A stretch of DNA of 64,000 bases, taken from assembly GCF_016718685.1 (NCBI RefSeq), contig NZ_JADKCX010000142.1, positions 38,497 to 102,496 of the forward strand, written 5' to 3'. Source of the stretch: Haliscomenobacter sp. (lineage in GTDB: Bacteria; Bacteroidota; Bacteroidia; Chitinophagales; Saprospiraceae). How positions within the stretch are numbered: the first letter of the stretch is position 1; every line of letters starts with the position of its first letter. The translations under genes and the position numbers were made by a program. Positions 46,010 through 55,923 of this stretch are shown here, piece by piece. The notes under the pieces were generated by a model. The model was given only the letters and a program-made list of their open reading frames with translations. It ran no database searches and had not been told where the DNA came from.

Positions 46010-47179
46010 TTACAGGACATTCCCTTCTTTATCGGTTTTGATGAGGTAAACATCTTCCTCATTGTCGCTAGGATTGTTGCGGGCACCCGTGACAACAATG
46101 CCGCCATCTTTAGTGGCTTTGATGTCGATGCCATAAAAGCGGCTGAAGAGGCGCTCCCATTTTTGGTTGCCCGCCTCGTCAAGTTGCATGATGAATACGC
46201 GGAGGTCGTTGTTGTCCCCTTTGGTGCCACAAAGCAGGATGTTGCCATCACTACTCAATGCGACCCCATTGCCGTAATCATAAAAAAGTGTACCATAGGA
46301 TTTTTCCCATAGTTTGTTGCCGTTTTTATCGGCTTTGACGATAAAGATATCGGGGGCATTGCCGTTGGCTTTTTGGCCTACGAGAATGAAGCTGCCATCT
46401 TTGGCTTCAACCAGGTCTGATCCATTGTCCTCAGTTGCGGTGCCAAAATTTTTCTGCCAGGACAATGCGAGTGTGGAGGAAAGTTTGCACAAGTACATGT
46501 CGTTTTGGCCCGCCCCAAAACTGCTGGTATTGCCTACAATGGCGTAACCGTTATCCTGGGTTTTGATGAATTTGACAGCACGGTCTTCGCCAGCTCCACC
46601 GTAGGTTTTGCTGTCCAAGACATTGCCATTGAAGTCGGTTTTGATCACTAGGATTTGATTGTCGCTATTGCCAGTGGTATTGCCCAAAATCAAAAAACCG
46701 TCATTGAGGACGAGTACATCGCTGCCATAATCTGCCCCCAGAGGTCCAGCGATGTTTTTGCTGTAACTCAGGTTGCCATTTTGGTCAAACTTGCAGAGGA
46801 AAACATCGTTTTGCGCAGCAGCAGACATGTAGGCCGTTCCAACAGCAACAAATCCATTATCGGTCGTGCGTTGTACCGCACTAAAAGTGGCGTAAGAACC
46901 CAGCTTGGCGCGTTTGTTCCATACCACATCCCCATCGGCTTTGAATTTTATGATGAGTCCTTCGTTGTTTTGGTTGGGTGCTTGCTCCTGGTAGCCTACG
47001 ACTACATAACCACCCTCAGCCAGTTCAATGACGGCATTGCCGTTTTCTTCAATTTCGCCGGTGTTGCCAAACCAGATTTCAAATTTGACGGCAGTGGTTG
47101 TGACTCCATCAGGAATCTCTTCCAGGTCACAGGCACTGAGCAAGGGAATGAACAGCCAGAGTAAAATTGTTTTTTTCAT
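46010..47179 (-). CDS. Repeat lipoprotein with beta-propeller-like repeats (copy 2)
   Basis: 389 residues. The lipobox is IPLLSAC, followed by DLEEIPDG, then about six repeats such as EGGYVVVGYQEQA, DNGFVAVGTAYMS and DGNILLCGTKGDN, each closing with a LxKxDxNGNxLW-type strand. It is a tandem duplicate of the gene at 44758, separated by 58 nt. Both stand between the large array proteins and the caspase-like protease in the same direction, so co-expression is likely. The frame is intact. Confidence 0.8.
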   Translation of the reverse strand: MKKTILLWLFIPLLSACDLEEIPDGVTTTAVKFEIWFGNTGEIEENGNAVIELAEGGYVVVGYQEQAPNQNNEGLIIKFKADGDVVWNKRAKLGSYATFSAVQRTTDNGFVAVGTAYMSAAAQNDVFLCKFDQNGNLSYSKNIAGPLGADYGSDVLVLNDGFLILGNTTGNSDNQILVIKTDFNGNVLDSKTYGGAGEDRAVKFIKTQDNGYAIVGNTSSFGAGQNDMYLCKLSSTLALSWQKNFGTATEDNGSDLVEAKDGSFILVGQKANGNAPDIFIVKADKNGNKLWEKSYGTLFYDYGNGVALSSDGNILLCGTKGDNNDLRVFIMQLDEAGNQKWERLFSRFYGIDIKATKDGGIVVTGARNNPSDNEEDVYLIKTDKEGNVL

Positions 47180-47213
47180 ATCAAAAAGTTGTATTGGTCA
47201 ATAGATGGGTTAA

Positions 47214-48632
47214 TCATGGTTTAAGCAAAAGGTAATCGTCGGTGCTCACACTGCGCAAAAGGCTTTTGTCTTGATGGCCATCAGCGTATTTGCGCACGAG
47301 GTAATATTGCAGGGGTAGTTCTTTTTCATGGGTCAGGCAAATGCTTTTTAAAGCCTCATCGGCGGTAAAAAGCAGGGTTTGAATTTGTTTTTTTTGGTAA
47401 AGCTTATAGGTGAAATGCACTTTTAGCTCCACAATGTTTTTTGCTGCCAAAACTTCGGGAAGCAATTCGACATCGATGCAACGCTGTTTTAATGGGTTCT
47501 TTTTTTGCAGCGTCGAGGCGTCGATCAAATTGGACAACTGGGGCATCATCACCCAGGCGGACTCATGGCTGCTGCCATCAAAAGCATGTTCGATGATCTT
47601 GTAGCGAATGGGAAGATCCATGCGCACGGCGTAGCGAAAGGCCACGAATTGGGTGGAAATGTCTCTTTCGCCGCTGGCAAACTTGATTTTTTCCTCCACC
47701 TGTTGGCCATTCACCGAGGTACCCTGGATGTACACCCGTTTGAAGGCCAGATCGGGCCGCGTCGCGAGGGCAAAATCATAACATTTCACCTCGATGGAGG
47801 GGTAGGCCGGAGGCACCGAGTTTTCGTTGATGTCGATTTGCTTGAGGGCATCTGGATATTTGACCACGTCCACCATAATGTTGATCGCGTCTGCTTTGAT
47901 CAATTCGTTGGATTCCAGGGTGTCTTTTTCAATTTGACCCAATTTATTCGTGAGTTTTTTGACCAAAACCGAATCACCCACTACGCTGATTTGCTCGTCG
48001 GTAACGTGCACTACCGGGGCATAAAAGGCATAGTTCACACTCAAGGCTACCCGACCATTTTGGTACTGATCCCACAATAGTTGCGCTTCATTGTTGCCCA
48101 GGGGCAAGACAAAACTGCGTTCATTCCAAAATACCCCATTGTCACTTGCGGTCTCCGTTTGGGTACTGGCGCGTTTGCGCCATTTGGCTTCGCTTAAGCC
48201 TTCGGTTACCCCGCTGATGATCACGATGTCCATGTTTTGAATGGCAATGGGGAGCAATTGTGCTCTGGCGGTCAGGCCGAGTTGGGTACGGATGTTTTGC
48301 AAATCATCGTTGCTGACGGGTGTCAGTGCCAGGCTAAACTGCAGCAGATTGGTGAATCTTTTTTCGGCCCGGTCGCCGGTTAGTTGGGTTCCGGTGTAGC
48401 GCATAGAGATGAGCTGGAATTTGGGTTTACCCTCCGCGTCGAGGCTCAATTGCAATTTGGATGGACTGTAGTAGTATTTGTTTTTTTGAAAAATATCTTG
48501 AAAAACGTATAGGTCATTCACTTGGCGTTTGGTCGACCACAAAGCTTGACTCTTTCCTGTCAGGTTCACACCAAGCAGGATTAAAATGAGAAATACAGAT
48601 TTTTTACTGAGGTCGAAAAATGATTCTATCAT
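47214..48632 (-). CDS. Exported protein K, distant member of the array family
   Basis: 472 residues with a signal segment (KSVFLILILLGVNLTGKSQA). It opens with the layout of the array proteins: YYYSPSKLQLSLDAEGKPKF, then ISMRYTGTQL and a long helix-strand region. It lacks the GGG-x-H motif and the NLDDP region. It has a beta-rich C-terminal half (VAFRYAVRMDLPIRYKII, then ELKVHFTYKLYQKKQIQ). Function unknown. The shared YYY-x-P opening and position suggest common ancestry with genes A-G. The frame is intact. Confidence 0.68.
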   Translation of the reverse strand: MIESFFDLSKKSVFLILILLGVNLTGKSQALWSTKRQVNDLYVFQDIFQKNKYYYSPSKLQLSLDAEGKPKFQLISMRYTGTQLTGDRAEKRFTNLLQFSLALTPVSNDDLQNIRTQLGLTARAQLLPIAIQNMDIVIISGVTEGLSEAKWRKRASTQTETASDNGVFWNERSFVLPLGNNEAQLLWDQYQNGRVALSVNYAFYAPVVHVTDEQISVVGDSVLVKKLTNKLGQIEKDTLESNELIKADAINIMVDVVKYPDALKQIDINENSVPPAYPSIEVKCYDFALATRPDLAFKRVYIQGTSVNGQQVEEKIKFASGERDISTQFVAFRYAVRMDLPIRYKIIEHAFDGSSHESAWVMMPQLSNLIDASTLQKKNPLKQRCIDVELLPEVLAAKNIVELKVHFTYKLYQKKQIQTLLFTADEALKSICLTHEKELPLQYYLVRKYADGHQDKSLLRSVSTDDYLLLKP

Positions 48633-48659
48633 ATTTGGGTATCAATAGCTAATTTTTGA

Positions 48660-50054
48660 TTAGCGTTTTTTGAGTTCCGGAAACTGCTCCTGAATGAACC
48701 GTTGCCCAATCCCAATTTCCGTTTTTCCCTTATTCGACACCCAACTCGACTGCTTGATCTCTCCATCGGGCATGACCAGACTGATGGCGTATTCAAACTG
48801 AGCCGTCAGGCCCTTGGGTACAAACAATTGAAAACTCTCCAAAGTGGAATTGTCTTTGGCGATGGTAAAGGGTGGATTTTTTTCCACCTTCTGTTTGCCT
48901 TCTGGATCCAACTGCGCCGAACGCACCTTGAGGCGCATCTTGGCTGCCCCGGTATAAGCCAACACGTCGAGGATGTCAAAGGTCACCCAGGATATTTCAC
49001 TGCGCACCGTGGCGTCCATGATGGTTTTGCGTACTTCCGTGTTGCAGTCATCGCAGGGTTTGACAAAATATTCAACCCACATTTTTTTGACCTTGGGGTC
49101 GGTATCCAACCAGGCGGGTACCATCGAGGCATCAAAGGTGGCTTTTCCACCTTCACTTACTTCGGTGTTGCCAATTTCCCAGGTGTACACCTTGGCTTTG
49201 ATGGCTCCACTGGCAATTGGCTCTAGGCGCAGCACGTGCAGGTTTTTGAGGATCAAGGGGTAGGGGGTCTGGTTTTTCCAGCCTTCGGTTCGCCAGGTAC
49301 CTGGACTTAGCTCGGCAGTACCAAAGGTTTTTTGATGGTCCATTTTGATGGTAATGGGTACCACCAGATTGGAAACATTGCCCGTTGGTTTGATGGTCAG
49401 GTTGCCGATCAGGCCGTTTTCGGTAAAGAGCAAGGTCAGCAGGTCATCGGGGCGGTCGGTTTTGATGATCAACACAATGGGGTCAGACAAGTCCGAAGGG
49501 ATGGTGATTTCCACATCCTTGGGGTCAAGAATCCCTTCCAGGCCCTTGAAGGAAATTTTGGAAGCCTCGCTCAATGGAATGGCCTGGAGTGCGACGAATT
49601 TTTTGCCGGACTCCTTCCGCAGGGTATTTTTCACCAAAGCGGTGGCAATGTCTAGATCGGCAGTGGTAACGTTGGGTTCCAAACGGAGGGTAAGCATCAC
49701 CTTGTTTTTGCCCGAGGGATCGGCTTGGAGGTATACCAATTTGAAATTGTAGCCCAACATGCGTTCGTTTCCACTGGGTGTCCAGGAAATCTGGTACTCT
49801 TTGGGGTAATAATAATAGTAGCCCGAAAGTGCATTGATGTCTTCAAAAACCTGTCGGTTGATGTTGAGTACGTCAAAAAAGTCTTTGAAGTCATAATCAC
49901 TTTCTAGCTGGTCGAGGATGGAATAGGTTTTATTGGCAGCAGGGCCTTGTCGCTCGCGGTCGCCGCTGGTCTCCGCAGCCGATTTGATGCGCTCTTGACT
50001 GTACAACGCTGGCAAAGCCCCGATGATGAAAAAAATGAACAAAGTGATGCGCAT
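48660..50054 (-). CDS. Exported protein J, distant member of the array family
   Basis: 464 residues with a signal peptide (MRITLFIFFIIGALPALYSQ). Residues about 78-110 read GYYYYYPKEYQISWTPSGNE and then YNFKLVYLQ, matching the opening of the array family. A pair of cysteines appears in CDDCNTEVRKTIMDA, and the C-terminus is immunoglobulin-like (FEYAISLVMPDGEIKQSSW), comparable to the strand-rich ends of genes F and G. It starts 21 nt downstream of gene I. Function unknown. The frame is intact. Confidence 0.68.
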   Translation of the reverse strand: MRITLFIFFIIGALPALYSQERIKSAAETSGDRERQGPAANKTYSILDQLESDYDFKDFFDVLNINRQVFEDINALSGYYYYYPKEYQISWTPSGNERMLGYNFKLVYLQADPSGKNKVMLTLRLEPNVTTADLDIATALVKNTLRKESGKKFVALQAIPLSEASKISFKGLEGILDPKDVEITIPSDLSDPIVLIIKTDRPDDLLTLLFTENGLIGNLTIKPTGNVSNLVVPITIKMDHQKTFGTAELSPGTWRTEGWKNQTPYPLILKNLHVLRLEPIASGAIKAKVYTWEIGNTEVSEGGKATFDASMVPAWLDTDPKVKKMWVEYFVKPCDDCNTEVRKTIMDATVRSEISWVTFDILDVLAYTGAAKMRLKVRSAQLDPEGKQKVEKNPPFTIAKDNSTLESFQLFVPKGLTAQFEYAISLVMPDGEIKQSSWVSNKGKTEIGIGQRFIQEQFPELKKR

Positions 50055-50075
50055 GGTTTCCCGTTAAAAAGTGAA

Positions 50076-50624
50076 CTAATTCTGCATAATTGATGCCGCA
50101 GACTTATAAGGTGTAAGTTTTACCACCACCTCTTGCCCGACTATTTTTACCCTCCATTTTTTCTGAAAACGAAAGACAAATTTGCGGGAATTCAATCCGA
50201 TTGATTCCAGTCCAGGAATACTGCCTGCCCCAGCTTTGTCGATCACCAAGAACTCGATGAACCGGGATTCAATACCTTCAGGGCTGTATTTGACGCCAGG
50301 TCTTTGGATGAAGGTGAACAAAAAATCCGCCACGCCAGAGCGAGGATCCAAATCCACGGTCACGGGCTCAAATTCCTTCATCGGGCTTTTGATGGCATTC
50401 AGGACACGGGCAGTAATTTTATATTCCTTGTCTTTTTTGTTGAAACCCTTGAATTCAATTTGCAGACTGAGGGTTTTTTCCGTTTCTGCCTGCACCAATG
50501 CCTTGGTGACATCGTTTTCGGCATCAAAGGAAAAAGACTCCTCCTTGGTCAGGGTTTTGGGCTGGGCCACAAGTAGCCCGCCCAAAACCAAAGAAAAAAA
50601 GAAAATAAATCCGGTTGACTTCAT
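50076..50624 (-). CDS. Small exported protein I
   Basis: 182 residues. The signal peptide is FIFFFSLVLGGLLVAQ, followed by a beta-sandwich-like body (LSLQIEFKGFNKKDKEYKI, GVADFLFTFIQRPGVKYS) and a basic strand-rich end (WRVKIVGQEVVVKLTPYK). No family is recognised. The start at 50624 is set by the signal peptide; the frame stays open upstream. It lies between the metalloprotease H and protein J with short gaps on both sides, so all three are likely in one transcript. Confidence 0.6.
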   Translation of the reverse strand: MKSTGFIFFFSLVLGGLLVAQPKTLTKEESFSFDAENDVTKALVQAETEKTLSLQIEFKGFNKKDKEYKITARVLNAIKSPMKEFEPVTVDLDPRSGVADFLFTFIQRPGVKYSPEGIESRFIEFLVIDKAGAGSIPGLESIGLNSRKFVFRFQKKWRVKIVGQEVVVKLTPYKSAASIMQN

Positions 50625-50652
50625 GGTTATGCTCAATTTTGGATGCTCCAAA

Positions 50653-52083
50653 TCAGTTGTTTCCCGTGCCTGTTGCGGTAGCGGCAGGCGGTGGCGTGGC
50701 ACTGATTTTTACATTGACGTGTTCGGCAAATTTATCCAGCTGCTGGCCTACATTCCAGGTCGTGGCATTGGTTCTAAAACCTAGGAGTGTAGTTCTTTTT
50801 GAGCTGAAATAATCGTCGACGTTGGTATAGGTAGCGTCCCAGGTGACACTGAGCACTGAAGCTAAGGTGGCCTTGTCGTTTACTTTGTACCCGGTGTAAT
50901 AATCCAGAATGGCCAGGGGCAAAAACTGACCATGGGTTGTAGACCCGGCGGCAGCCTTGGGGTTGCGGTAATTCATACCCGATTTGACCATTTCTTTGAA
51001 GAGCGGCGCAAAAGTGTAATTGGAAGCTTTGTTCATCTCCGTCAAGGCATTTTTGACGTCGCGTACCAGCATGAGCTCACTGCCAAATTGCTGCATGTAC
51101 TGGAAAAGGATATTGGCAGAAACCGTCTCATTGTGCATCACGATCGGAGCGGGTATACTCCTCAATTTGTAACAAGCTGCAGTAGCGGTACAGGCTGCTT
51201 CCGCAGCCACCGAAGCGCTGGTCAAACGGGTTTGCAGGCAATGCAGTGGGGGGGGTAATGCGCCACAACCCGTTAAATTATCGATGTTCATGACCTCGTT
51301 GTTGTTGTACCATGTGGTCATCGACATCCATGCGGGGAGGTGGTAACGCAAAGCAAAAGAGGTTGCTACCCCTTCATTAAAAGCACTGTTGCGGCTGGGG
51401 AGCAATTCATGGAAATTGTGTCCGCCATCATTGCCATACATGTCTACCGAACCCAAAGAAGACTCCAGCACCAATGGCACTTGGGTATGCACCAATTCAT
51501 GGATAAAAACGTGCCCTTTTTCGGCTTCAGTGCTCCATCCACCCGAAGCAGCGGGTCGGGTTGGGCTGAAGAAATAGGCACCAATACCAATGTGCCCGGA
51601 AGCTTCCAGGGTTCGATCGGTGAATTGTTGCGCACAAGGCCAGGAAGCATTGTTGTGTGCGGCACCATAGCCGCTGCTGTTTTTACAATAAATCCAGGAG
51701 CTATGCGGGGCAGTGTTGGGAACATCGTTGTAGAGGAATACGTATACTTTTTTATCGGAAATGCACAGTACGTTGCGGATCACACGCTGCATCTTAGCAT
51801 CGCCCCATTGGCTGATGCGCGCAACATCTTGATAAGGAGGTTTTTAAGGCCAATGTTGTTGGCATTGGTCCAGAGTGGACTGGTGATGTCCTTGTTGTCG
51901 GCGATGTCCCCTTTGTTGATTTCAAAGCTCGAAAAATCAGCAGGCTTGGCCGTCGCCGGATTGTCGATGTAGTAAAAACCAGTTTTTCGCGCAGGTACTG
52001 CCGGGTTTTTTCTTCCAGGCTTTGCGCAAAATGCTGGAGGTCAATAAAAACAATGCGGCTATGTTGAAAAGCTTTTTTTTCAT
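50653..52083 (-). CDS. Gene H: exported zinc metalloprotease (HExxH), at least three frameshifts
   Basis: About 476 residues if repaired. The ATG at 52083 gives a signal peptide (KKKLFNIAALFLLTSS, ending near Ala-Gln). The first 80 residues are spread over three frames, with breaks near 52023, 51975 and 51835 (for example FYYIDNPATAKPADFSSFE in one frame). From 51792 the frame is clean. The zinc motif is HELVHTQVPLVLE, and a third ligand is likely in FNEGVATSFALRYH, giving a glutamate-zincin pattern like M1/M61 enzymes. Several cysteines (GCGALPPPLHCLQ) suggest disulphides. The family is not certain. It sits directly downstream of the seven paralogs. Confidence 0.72.
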
Positions 52084-52115
52084 GGTGTTGGATTTTAGAT
52101 TAAAAGAAACAGGAA

Positions 52116-54063
52116 TCACATTTGATCAGCAAAAATCACCAGGTTGGAGCTGCTTTTTTTGGGTGAAACTTTGGTGGTTCCATTGTTCAGCATCCAGGTG
52201 ATTTCGTAGTCATACGTCGGAGTAGGATTGATGGAAGGTACGGGTAACAACACTTCAATTTGCGTGGTCAGCAGGCCACCTTTGGGGTTGAGGCGTACTT
52301 GTTTCACCATGTCTTTTCCTTCCACTTTGTAGGTGATTTTCACTTCGGCAGAACGAATGCCTTCACGGGTCACCACTTCCTGATCCATTTCAATATCGAT
52401 GACTTTGCGCAGATAGGGCGGGCTAAGAGGAACGGTAGGCAAGTCAGATTTTGCCCAAACGCTTTCCTTCGTGGCTCCCCCAAAGAAGTTCCATACCGTT
52501 TTGTATTCGTATTCCCGCCACTTCAAGCGATTGTTGTCCCCCTTCCAGCCGTATAAAAAAGGAAAGAAATTGCCTTGCTGGTTGAATTTGGCCGGTCAAT
52601 GGTAAGATCGGCATTGGTGTATTGACCATCTTCGTGTTTTTGCGGAAGGATATCGATACAAAGTTGATGTACTTTTGAAAGTCTTCGGCGTTGTATCCAT
52701 CTACGGTTGCGGATACCTCCCGTTGTTTGTAGAGCGGATCATCCAGGTTGATTTGTTTAAAACAATCCGGGCAATTGATGGCCCCAACGTTTTGGTCAAA
52801 ACGCAAAGACAAATTGTCAATGGTGTATTTGTTGAGGTCAATCCGAAATACGCCCCTTTGACGAACGGTACGCATGCTGTATGAAGCGACAATGGCCGTG
52901 GTTGGCAAAGTAGGGGTGGGGCGGGTATACCCATATTTTTCTTTGGGCGCGGTATAGCCCTTGGTCTGGCTCGGGCCAGATCCCGGTGGGTGGATGCTGG
53001 TTGGTTGGTTGCCAGTGGGTGGTGGTGTAGTGGTAGGGTTCGTTTCGGAGGTGGTTGCAGCAGTTTTTTCCCGGGCTAATTCGGCACGTTCGATGTCTTC
53101 CGAAAGCAAAAAATCTTCCAGGGCATCTTTGCGCCCCTGGTTCAACAGGGCTTGTGCACGATCGAGCATGCTGGTTTGGGTTTGACCGGGTAGGGCAGGG
53201 GTGGCAGGAGCGCCTCCGGCACCAGCCGGGTCAAACATCATCCGCGTGAGTTTGCTGTAAGCATCTTCTACGGCTTTTTCCATGTTTTCGTCGGGATTGT
53301 AAGTGGTTACTTTGATCGCCCCCGATTTATACAGGTCCTCCATCGCAATGTTGATTTCGCCCGCCAGCATCACATTGCCTTCTCGTGTGCTGGCCCCTAC
53401 TGAAAAAGACTGGTTCTGGTAAATTTGGTCAAAATTGGCTTCGATGATGGCTCTTCTTGGAGACTTATAGCCCTTCAAATCCATTTCAAAGGAAAAACTC
53501 ATGTCGGGTGTGGGCGTTTGAAAACTTTCCCACAACACCTTGGCCCCCAACTTGGTGAGGCTAATGGAAACTGCCGCCTTTTGTCCATCCAGAATAGGTG
53601 CCTTGCCCAAGCCCAATACCTTGCGGGCAAAGCCGGATTGAGGGTCGTTTACCGTTGAAATCAGGGCAAAAGTACCTCCAGAATAGATGGCTGGCCCTTT
53701 GATGTTGCCACTGGAATTGACGCGCAGAAGATCCTGCCGGGCGGCGGCAAGTTGTGCCTGGGTTACGCCCATTTCAATGACACAGTGGATGATGCCCCCG
53801 CCTTCGCCTTCATCCTTGGTGGCTTGATCACCAGTTCCTTTTTGGTTTTCGACATAGCGCAAAAAAGAGAACTGAGGCTTACCCGTAGCCGGATCGACGG
53901 CTAGTTTGGGTTTGTCCGATAAATAGTAATAGTCGTTGGGATTGCTGACGCTTTGGAACAAGGTTAACTCGCCAGCCCGAACGGTTTTATCCAGTAAAAT
54001 ATCCTGACCGGATGCAAAAGTGGAACTCAGTAGGAGTGCAACGAATAAACAATTTATTTTCAT
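52116..54063 (-). CDS. Array gene G: secreted paralog, subfamily 2
   Basis: About 649 residues if repaired. The signal peptide is MKINCLFVALLLSSTFASGQ. The N-terminal part has PNDYYYLSDKPKLAVDPATG, FSFLRYVEN, then EGEGGGIIHCVIEMGVT, GKAPILDGQKAAVSISL and TPTPDMSFSFEMDL. A disordered linker rich in Pro, Thr and Gln (about 310-385) precedes INCPDCFKQINLDDPLYKQR and a C-terminal immunoglobulin-like region (WREYEYKTVWNFFGG). Frame breaks occur near 52590 and 52640. It is the last of the seven tandem paralogs, 32 nt before the metalloprotease. No enzymatic motif. Confidence 0.72.
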
Positions 54064-54113
54064 GCTATGGGTTTTGGTATTTGTATGTTTGAATTTGTTC
54101 AATCGGGACATCA

Positions 54114-55903
54114 TCATTTAGGTAGCTCGTCCACATAAAGCAACGAACTGCTGCCTTTGAGGCGTCCACTTTTCACTTCGCGGTTCCCGCTCAAGCGCCA
54201 GGTTACTTCGTATTCGTAATCGTACTTGCCGTCGGGCAAGACGAATTCAACTCGGGAGGCGGTAGTGGAATTGGCTACATCAGCACGGACATTGATTTGT
54301 TCCATCCGTTCTCCATTGCCGTGATTGTAATAAAATTTGACATTGACGGAGCGCACTTCCTGCTGTTTCAACAACTCTGGAGAAGCTTCTATGTCTACCG
54401 CAACTGGGCGGATGGGTGGAGAAACGTTGATCGTGAAATTGTCGGTATTGACCCACTCACTTTCAATCACCTGGTTGCCGAAGAAACTCCAGGAGGTTTT
54501 GTATTGGTATTGCAGCCACTTGTCGCGTTGGGCGTCTTTTTCATCTTTCCAGCCGTATTGCAATTGGAACAGTTGCCCGTTTTTTCCATTTCGGGTACAC
54601 CAATGCGGACTTCGTCGGAGGTGATGTCACCGTTGCCGTGGGTTTTTTTCATGCTTACGCCCACAAAGTTGACGTACTTTTTGAATTGATCCGCGTCCAT
54701 GCCGTCTACCGAAACCATGAGTCCGCGTTGGCGGAACATGGGGTCGTCCAGATTGATTTGGCGGAAACAGCTGGGGCAATTGATTTTGCCCAGGTTTTCG
54801 TCAAAACGGACTTTCAATTGTTCAGACATGCTGCGGTTGAGGTCCATGCGAAAATTTCCAGTGCGGCGCACCTGTTTGAATTTGTAGGCAACCGAAATAC
54901 CGATTCCCCCTTTATTCGCGGTGGTGTCTTTTTTATTGGTGCTGTTGTTGATTTGATTGGCCGAACTCAACATGGAATTGAAGTCGGGCTGGGGTTGTTG
55001 ATTGGGATTGGCCGAATCAAACAACATATCCAGCATCTTGGTGTAGCAAATCTTGATGATCTCCTCAAACTTTTCGTCACCCTGCGGGCCACCTACTTTG
55101 ATGGCCCCGGTTTGCCGCATTTCTTCAAACATGAGTTTGACCTCCGCGTCCAGCATAATCGGCGTGCCACCGCTGCTACTCTTAGATCCATTGGTGCCGC
55201 CGCCACCAGTGGAAGAACGATATTTCAACCCCGCTTCAATGGTTTTTGATTCGTACAGTTTATCAAAATTGACATCAATCCAGGCGGCAATCGGGGAACG
55301 ATACCCTCCAATGTCCATTACGAAGGAAAAGCTCATGTCGGGCGTAGGGGTTTTAAAGGTTTCCCATAAAATTTTTGATCCCTCTTTGTTCAGCAAAATC
55401 GAGACGGCGGCTTTGTTGCCGGCCAACACCGGAGCTGGCCCGAGTCCCAATACGACCTTGCTGTATCCTCCTTCTTTGCTGGCAATGGAAGAGACGAGCG
55501 ACATGGTGCCACTCTTGTAAATGACCGGGCCAAGGAGTACAGCCTGGTCGTTTTTAACCAGCCGTTTGAGTTCACGCTCGGCGTCTTTTTTCTCCTCGTC
55601 GCTGATGTACAATTCGACTACCGCGTGAACCACGCCGCCACCTTCTCCTTCTCTTGCGGTTGTCGCTCCGTCTTCTGGACGGGTATTGCGCACGAACATG
55701 AGAAACGAAAACTGCGGACTGCCGTCGGCCCCCACCCCTAAACGCAATTTATTGGGCAAAAAGTAATAATTGTTGGGATTGGCAATGTCGGGGAAGCAAG
55801 TCAATTTGCCCGCCAATACTGGTTTGTCGATGTAAATGTTTTGCGCCTTGGCCAGTTGGATAGTGCAAGTGCATAGCATGAACAAATAAATAATCTTTTT
55901 CAT
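54114..55903 (-). CDS. Array gene F: secreted paralog, subfamily 2
   Basis: About 596 residues if repaired. The signal peptide is MKKIIYLFMLCTCTIQLAKA. Motifs in order: PNNYYFLPNKLRLGVGADG, FSFLMFVRN, EGEGGGVVHAVVELYIS, LGLGPAPVLAGNKAAVSILL, TPTPDMSFSFVMDIGGY, and INCPSCFRQINLDDPMFRQR. In the other frame after a break near 54565 come WLQYQYKTSWSFFGNQV and a basic end. It is the best-preserved member and aligns over its full length with gene G (the same spacing of motifs), so the two are recent duplicates. No known domain. Confidence 0.74.
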
Positions 55904-55923
55904 TGGCGTCGAATTAAATGGGA

